DNA of 64,000 nt from Thunnus maccoyii (Eukaryota > Chordata > Actinopteri > Scombriformes > Scombridae): contig NC_056540.1 in NCBI RefSeq assembly GCF_910596095.1, positions 27,500,001-27,564,000 on the forward strand, written 5' to 3'. Of this stretch, positions 62,001 through 64,000 are shown one piece after another. Made by a program: the position numbers and the translations under genes. Every line of letters begins with the position of its first letter. Position 1 is the first letter of the stretch. A model generated the notes under the pieces. That model did not search any database and was not told where the DNA came from. It saw nothing but the letters and a program-made list of their open reading frames with translations.

Positions 62001-62988
62001 TTGCCCTGACATTTCATAGGCTGTAATCACTCAAATGAAAATATAATCAGATTAACAGATAAATTGATATTGAAAATGAATTGTTAATTGTACATTAGTT
62101 GTAACAGGTGGGGTTACAGCTACAGCCCCACAATCGAGGAAACCTGCCCAGCTTAAATTAAGTTGAAAACATTTTTATGTGTAACATGTAAACTTTCTTG
62201 TGTTATTTCTTCCCTCAGACCACCTTTGGGTGTTGTTCCCTGATGTCTTTATGGTCCTCACCTCTGAAGTTGCTGTCGACATCATTAAGCATGCTTTCAT
62301 CACCAAGTTCAACGACATCACTGCAGATGTAAGAACTAAACCTGATCATTACTTCTATAACAGCCTCATTCACCAACTAAGGACTTGTCCAACACAATAC
62401 ATGTGTAATGTAACACTGTACTGTATGTGATCCATTGCCTATCTTAAATGAGACTTATTTGCTTCCAAACTACATTCTTCCGCTCATCTCTTTCCCAGGT
62501 GTACAGTGAATACAGAGCCAGTTTGGCTTTTGATCTTGTCAGCAGTCGACAGAAGAACGTAAGCAACCGTTTCTTTTTTTCACACCACTGTCATTATACT
62601 TATATAAAGAGCATGGAGCCTACGCAGCTAATCAATGCAGTTTTGTTGAGTGCTGTAACCTGTGCTCGTCTGTCACTGTGTAGGCTTGTACAGACTACAG
62701 TGACTCAGTGGCTCGGAGGATGGGCTTCATCCCTCTGCCTTTGGCTGTTCTGGTAAGAGAGGCTGCAGTCTGTTGCTGCTCAGGCACTAAATACCAGTAA
62801 AGAGTTTAGTCTTCATTGTCACATAAACATTAGTCAGAACTTCCTCCAAACTTTACTTAAAAGCTGAACATGTATGTGAAACTATATTCTTCTTTTTTTA
62901 TGTTTTAACAGCTTATCCGAGTGGTCATGAGTTCGGTAAAGGTGCAAGGAGCACTGTCATACACGTGTGTGTTCCTTTTTTATCTTGG
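46578..62988 (+). CDS. tapt1: Transmembrane anterior posterior transformation 1 (spliced, 3' partial)
   Basis: Joined CDS: 46578-46767, 49733-49863, 51723-51841, 56437-56599, 57229-57364, 58034-58131, 58477-58546, 59862-59942, 62219-62328, 62499-62558, 62684-62752 and 62912-62988, giving 434 codons plus 2 bases with all phases consistent. TAPT1 (DUF747/Tapt1 family; yeast relative Emp65) is a multipass ER and ciliary-base membrane protein. Loss affects axial patterning and ossification. The N-terminus is charged and variable. The conserved core begins LTRGYFLEHNEAKYTERRER, and about six to seven hydrophobic segments follow. The human protein is about 567 residues, so the C-terminal tail of roughly 110-130 residues lies beyond the window. 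The paralogue (a or b) is undetermined. Confidence 0.96.
46768..49732. other. tapt1 intron 1
   Basis: About 3 kb with moderate CG near the start and AT-rich sequence thereafter. The stretch around 47380-48480 contains words like 'gacttgaaaaattgtgaacc' that look like a diverged repeat. No exon was seen. Confidence 0.6.
49733..49863 (+). CDS. tapt1: tapt1 exon 2
   Basis: Starts after 'gttgttccag' and completes the Asp codon. Encodes PSLTRFICTELTRGYFLEHN and EAKYTERRERVYTCMRIPKE ending LEK, before GTATCG. This amphipathic, charged segment precedes the first membrane helix and is one of the best conserved parts of TAPT1. Confidence 0.97.
49993..50039. repeat. (TA)n microsatellite
   Basis: About 23 TA units just 130 bp downstream of the exon 2 donor. 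Confidence 0.95.
50545..50720. repeat. Recurrent teleost repeat with CA-rich tail
   Basis: 'cattgcaccggagttagctc' and 'gctaatctgcatccgtagtc' are words I associate with a common fish repeat. An ACAACAA-rich tail follows. The class is unknown. Confidence 0.4.
51723..51841 (+). CDS. tapt1: tapt1 exon 3 (first membrane segment)
   Basis: Encodes LMIFGFFLCVDAFLYVFTLL and PLRVLLALLRLLTLPCCGF between 'aactttacag' and GTCAGA, leaving phase 2 (AG). Hydrophobic residues 1-20 form the first transmembrane helix. VDAFLYVFTLLPLRV is near-identical across vertebrate TAPT1. The donor GTCAGA departs from consensus at +3. Confidence 0.96.
53185..53217 (+). CDS. tapt1: Candidate 33-bp in-frame tapt1 microexon
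   Basis: A strong acceptor (tgccttcctccccctgcag) and a strong donor (CAG|GTACGC) bracket 33 nt in the correct phase between exons 3 and 4. Inclusion changes Phe-Ser-Gly into FRARTCPYCRRSG, adding 11 residues with a Cys-x-x-Cys pair (C-P-Y-C) and several Arg in a loop after the first membrane helix. Skipping also keeps the frame. No transcript evidence is available. Confidence 0.45.
54076..54092. repeat. G-run
   Basis: GGGAGGGGGGGGGGGG-type homopurine run inside intron 3. Confidence 0.85.
56437..56599 (+). CDS. tapt1: tapt1 exon 4
   Basis: Encodes GSRLLQPAQVCDMLKGLILV, LCFSMMHYVDYSMMYHLIRG and QSVIKLYIIYNMLE between 'gtttggttag' and GTACAT. Contains the second membrane segment and the loop YHLIRGQSVIKLYIIYNMLE, which is essentially invariant in TAPT1. 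It joins exon 3 through a Ser codon (AG|T) when the microexon is skipped. Confidence 0.96.
56600..57228. other. tapt1 intron 4
   Basis: Short AT-rich intron with a poly-T run near 56999-57011. Nothing else was seen. Confidence 0.75.
57229..57364 (+). CDS. tapt1: tapt1 exon 5
   Basis: Encodes VADRLFSSFGQDILDALYWT and ATEPKERKRDSIGVIPHFLM ending AVFYV, between 'cctctgtaag' and GTATCC. VADRLFSSFGQDILDALYWT is a signature block of the Tapt1 family. The end starts the third membrane helix, continued in exon 6. Confidence 0.97.
57365..58033. other. tapt1 intron 5
   Basis: AT-rich with no exon or recognised repeat. It contains an AATAAA word (about 57578) that could allow premature polyadenylation but has no supporting context. 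Confidence 0.7.
58034..58131 (+). CDS. tapt1: tapt1 exon 6
   Basis: Completes a Phe codon, then LHAILIMVQASTLNVAFNSH and NKSLLTIMMSNN, from 'gtccatcag' to GTTAGT. It finishes a membrane helix and enters the conserved soluble stretch before FVEIKGSVFKKF. The donor has T at +3 and runs straight into CA/TAC microsatellites. Confidence 0.95.
58132..58476. repeat. Microsatellite-filled intron 6 of tapt1
   Basis: This 345-bp intron begins with (CA)n (about 58138-58155), then (TAC)n (about 58160-58190) and a second (CA)n (about 58250-58267). Simple repeats make up much of its 5' half. Confidence 0.9.
58477..58546 (+). CDS. tapt1: tapt1 exon 7
   Basis: Encodes FVEIKGSVFKKFEKNNLFQM SNS, from 'aaacacag' to GTAAGA, phase 1 out. 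FVEIKGSVFKKF is invariant in TAPT1 proteins I recall. Confidence 0.96.
58547..59861. other. tapt1 intron 7
   Basis: About 1.3 kb, AT-rich. No exon, clear repeat or known regulatory motif was seen. Confidence 0.7.
59862..59942 (+). CDS. tapt1: tapt1 exon 8
   Basis: Completes an Asp codon, then IKERFTSYVLLLIVCLRNME and QFSWNP, between 'tcctggcag' and GTAATT. It holds a membrane helix (YVLLLIVCL) followed by the conserved NMEQFSWNPDHLW motif, which is split with exon 9. Confidence 0.96.
59943..62218. other. tapt1 intron 8
   Basis: About 2.3 kb. Segments near 60750-61000 are richer in CG words (e.g. 'gctctgaacgctcggttccc'), probably an old repeat. A poly-A run is at 61600-61613. No exon was found. 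Confidence 0.65.
62219..62328 (+). CDS. tapt1: tapt1 exon 9
   Basis: Completes Asp, then HLWVLFPDVFMVLTSEVAVD and IIKHAFITKFNDITAD, from 'cttccctcag' to GTAAGA. It contains a membrane segment and the family-conserved VDIIKHAFITKFNDI. Confidence 0.97.
62499..62558 (+). CDS. tapt1: tapt1 exon 10
   Basis: Twenty codons, VYSEYRASLAFDLVSSRQKN, phase 0 on both sides, between 'tttcccag' and GTAAGC. Matches the vertebrate TAPT1 sequence almost exactly. Confidence 0.97.
62684..62752 (+). CDS. tapt1: tapt1 exon 11
   Basis: Twenty-three codons, ACTDYSDSVARRMGFIPLPL AVL, phase 0 on both sides, between 'ctgtgtag' and GTAAGA. DYSDSVARRMGFIPLPLAVL is a TAPT1 signature leading into a membrane helix. Mammals have Tyr where this gene has Cys at the second residue. 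Confidence 0.96.
62912..62988 (+). CDS. tapt1: tapt1 exon 12 (last certain exon in the window)
   Basis: Encodes LIRVVMSSVKVQGALSYTCV FLFYLG, from 'gttttaacag' to GTAAGT, leaving GG of a Gly codon. It corresponds to the last membrane helix region (mammal '...LIRVVTSSIKVQGILSYACV'). The following exon(s), encoding the last helix end and the cytosolic tail, should lie beyond 64000 or at the weak candidate from 63266. Confidence 0.95.
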
Positions 62989-64000
62989 GTAAGTCTATTA
63001 AAATCATAATGTTTGCTTTAGTGTTATTACATGATTTTATTGAAGATTGTCCTTCCCAGCATCCATTAAATGAGCTTTTAAGCCACATCTTACTGCACTT
63101 GTACTGAACAGGATATTTTTATTTTACATATGCTGTATATATGTTAATCTGACTGTGAAAATGTAGCTCGGGAGGAGATTTAAAAGCTGAAACTGAAGTT
63201 GTCCATGCAGAATAATCTAGTAATAAATATTTTGCCGTTCCCTCCATCTCCTTGTTGAACTACAGGCTCGTATCATTGAAATACAGATCTCATTATAGAA
63301 GTCTGTGTGTCTATATTTTTGATTCTGAACACAGTATTCATTTAGTGGTAGATCAGTGAGTGTTTACGTTTGATTTCTTTGTTTATAGTGTGTCAAATAT
63401 GCACAGATACTCTCACACAAACACAGACACTCATATACAGACATGCTCGCACAGCCGCGGTCTCTTGAACGCACACTAACACATGCAGGCGCTGTCATAA
63501 ACACACATTCACAGACATACACAGTTACATAAGCATTAACACTGTACCCTCACGTTCTCCCTGTGCTGAGCTGCTGATATCCGCGCTCACTCTCATTTGC
63601 CGTATCCCATCGGGCTTGTACCATTGAAGAGTTTCCCTCAGGGTGAAGAATACAATGTTGTCATCTCTAGTGCCATCTTTGGCCTTCCCTACCCCCTTAT
63701 TTAAAAATAGCTCTGGCTTGAACAGACCGCTGCGCTTTGGCAAAGATTCAGCCGCGCTGTCACGCTCTCAGTCCGAAACACCCTGTCACAGCGAGCAGTG
63801 GTCCACAGACCCAAATGTGTCTGTCTCTCTCTGATCACAGTGTCAAGCCCAGGCCTAATAGCTAAACCCAGAAACACAGAAGGATCATACACATCAGCAT
63901 CCTGGTGTCAGTGGTGGGATGTGAACAGTGGTGAATGAAACCAGATGGTAGAAGAGATTCATTATAGCTGCGGCCCAGCTCAAGACGGCACTGAGTTAAC
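62989..64000. other. tapt1 intron 12 (partial), with weak exon candidate
   Basis: No clear exon is present. 63266-63359 shows a short GLVSLK match (see findings). CA-rich sequence runs at about 63400-63530. The rest is unassigned. Confidence 0.6.
63266..63359 (+). CDS. tapt1: Weak candidate alternative terminal exon of tapt1
   Basis: After 'gttgaactacag' the in-phase reading completes Gly and gives LVSLKYRSHYRSLCVYIFDS, then EHSIHLVVDQ and TGA. GLVSLK resembles the mammalian GLISLK at this exact point, but what follows does not resemble VLNSIVLLGKS and no donor follows. It may be a terminal variant, a decayed duplicate exon or chance. Confidence 0.2.

Overview
The window is vertebrate nuclear DNA and most probably comes from a teleost fish. 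Coding sequence is confined to short exons with GT-AG boundaries. The two recognisable genes encode vertebrate-type proteins. The rest is AT-rich and full of teleost-type interspersed repeats: PIF/Harbinger, hAT-like and other MITEs, L2-like LINE pieces, and (CA)n, (TA)n and (ATT)n microsatellites. No tRNA or rRNA gene, CRISPR array or bacterial-type operon was seen.

From 1 to about 21,400 lies the 3' half of ldb2 (LIM domain-binding 2), on the plus strand. Four coding exons (3759-3842, 8499-8622, 11589-11725, 19448-19678) give the last 191 residues: the conserved central domain, a KRRKRK nuclear localisation signal and the C-terminal LIM-interaction domain. The N-terminal dimerisation exons are upstream of the window. 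The last intron holds a possible alternative 3'-terminal exon (from 16891) that would replace the LIM-interaction domain, and a TAATTA-rich block.

From about 21,400 to 46,500 is a repeat-filled intergenic region. Its main structure is a segment of about 13.1 kb (23002-36108). It is bracketed by inverted copies of an AT-rich element of about 1 kb with an 83-bp internal tandem repeat. The two outer sides adjoin the 3' and 5' portions of a minus-strand L2-like LINE in the order and orientation expected if one LINE had been split. Farther right are a nested MITE, paired direct repeats and a decayed Harbinger element with a transposase relic and a convergent MYB-like relic.

From 46,510 to the right edge is tapt1 (transmembrane anterior posterior transformation 1), also on the plus strand. 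Twelve exons from the ATG at 46578 to 62988 give about 434 codons of the multipass membrane core; the C-terminal tail is outside the window. Four TGACG motifs spaced exactly 15 bp apart precede the start, and a YY1-type motif overlaps the ATG. A 33-bp in-frame microexon candidate lies between exons 3 and 4. The order ldb2 then tapt1 on one strand matches the LDB2-TAPT1 neighbourhood known in human.

The two genes are neighbours with unrelated jobs: a nuclear transcription cofactor bridge, and an ER/ciliary-base membrane protein linked to skeletal patterning. All exon boundaries were inferred by reading splice signals against remembered family sequences. No alignment or database search was run.
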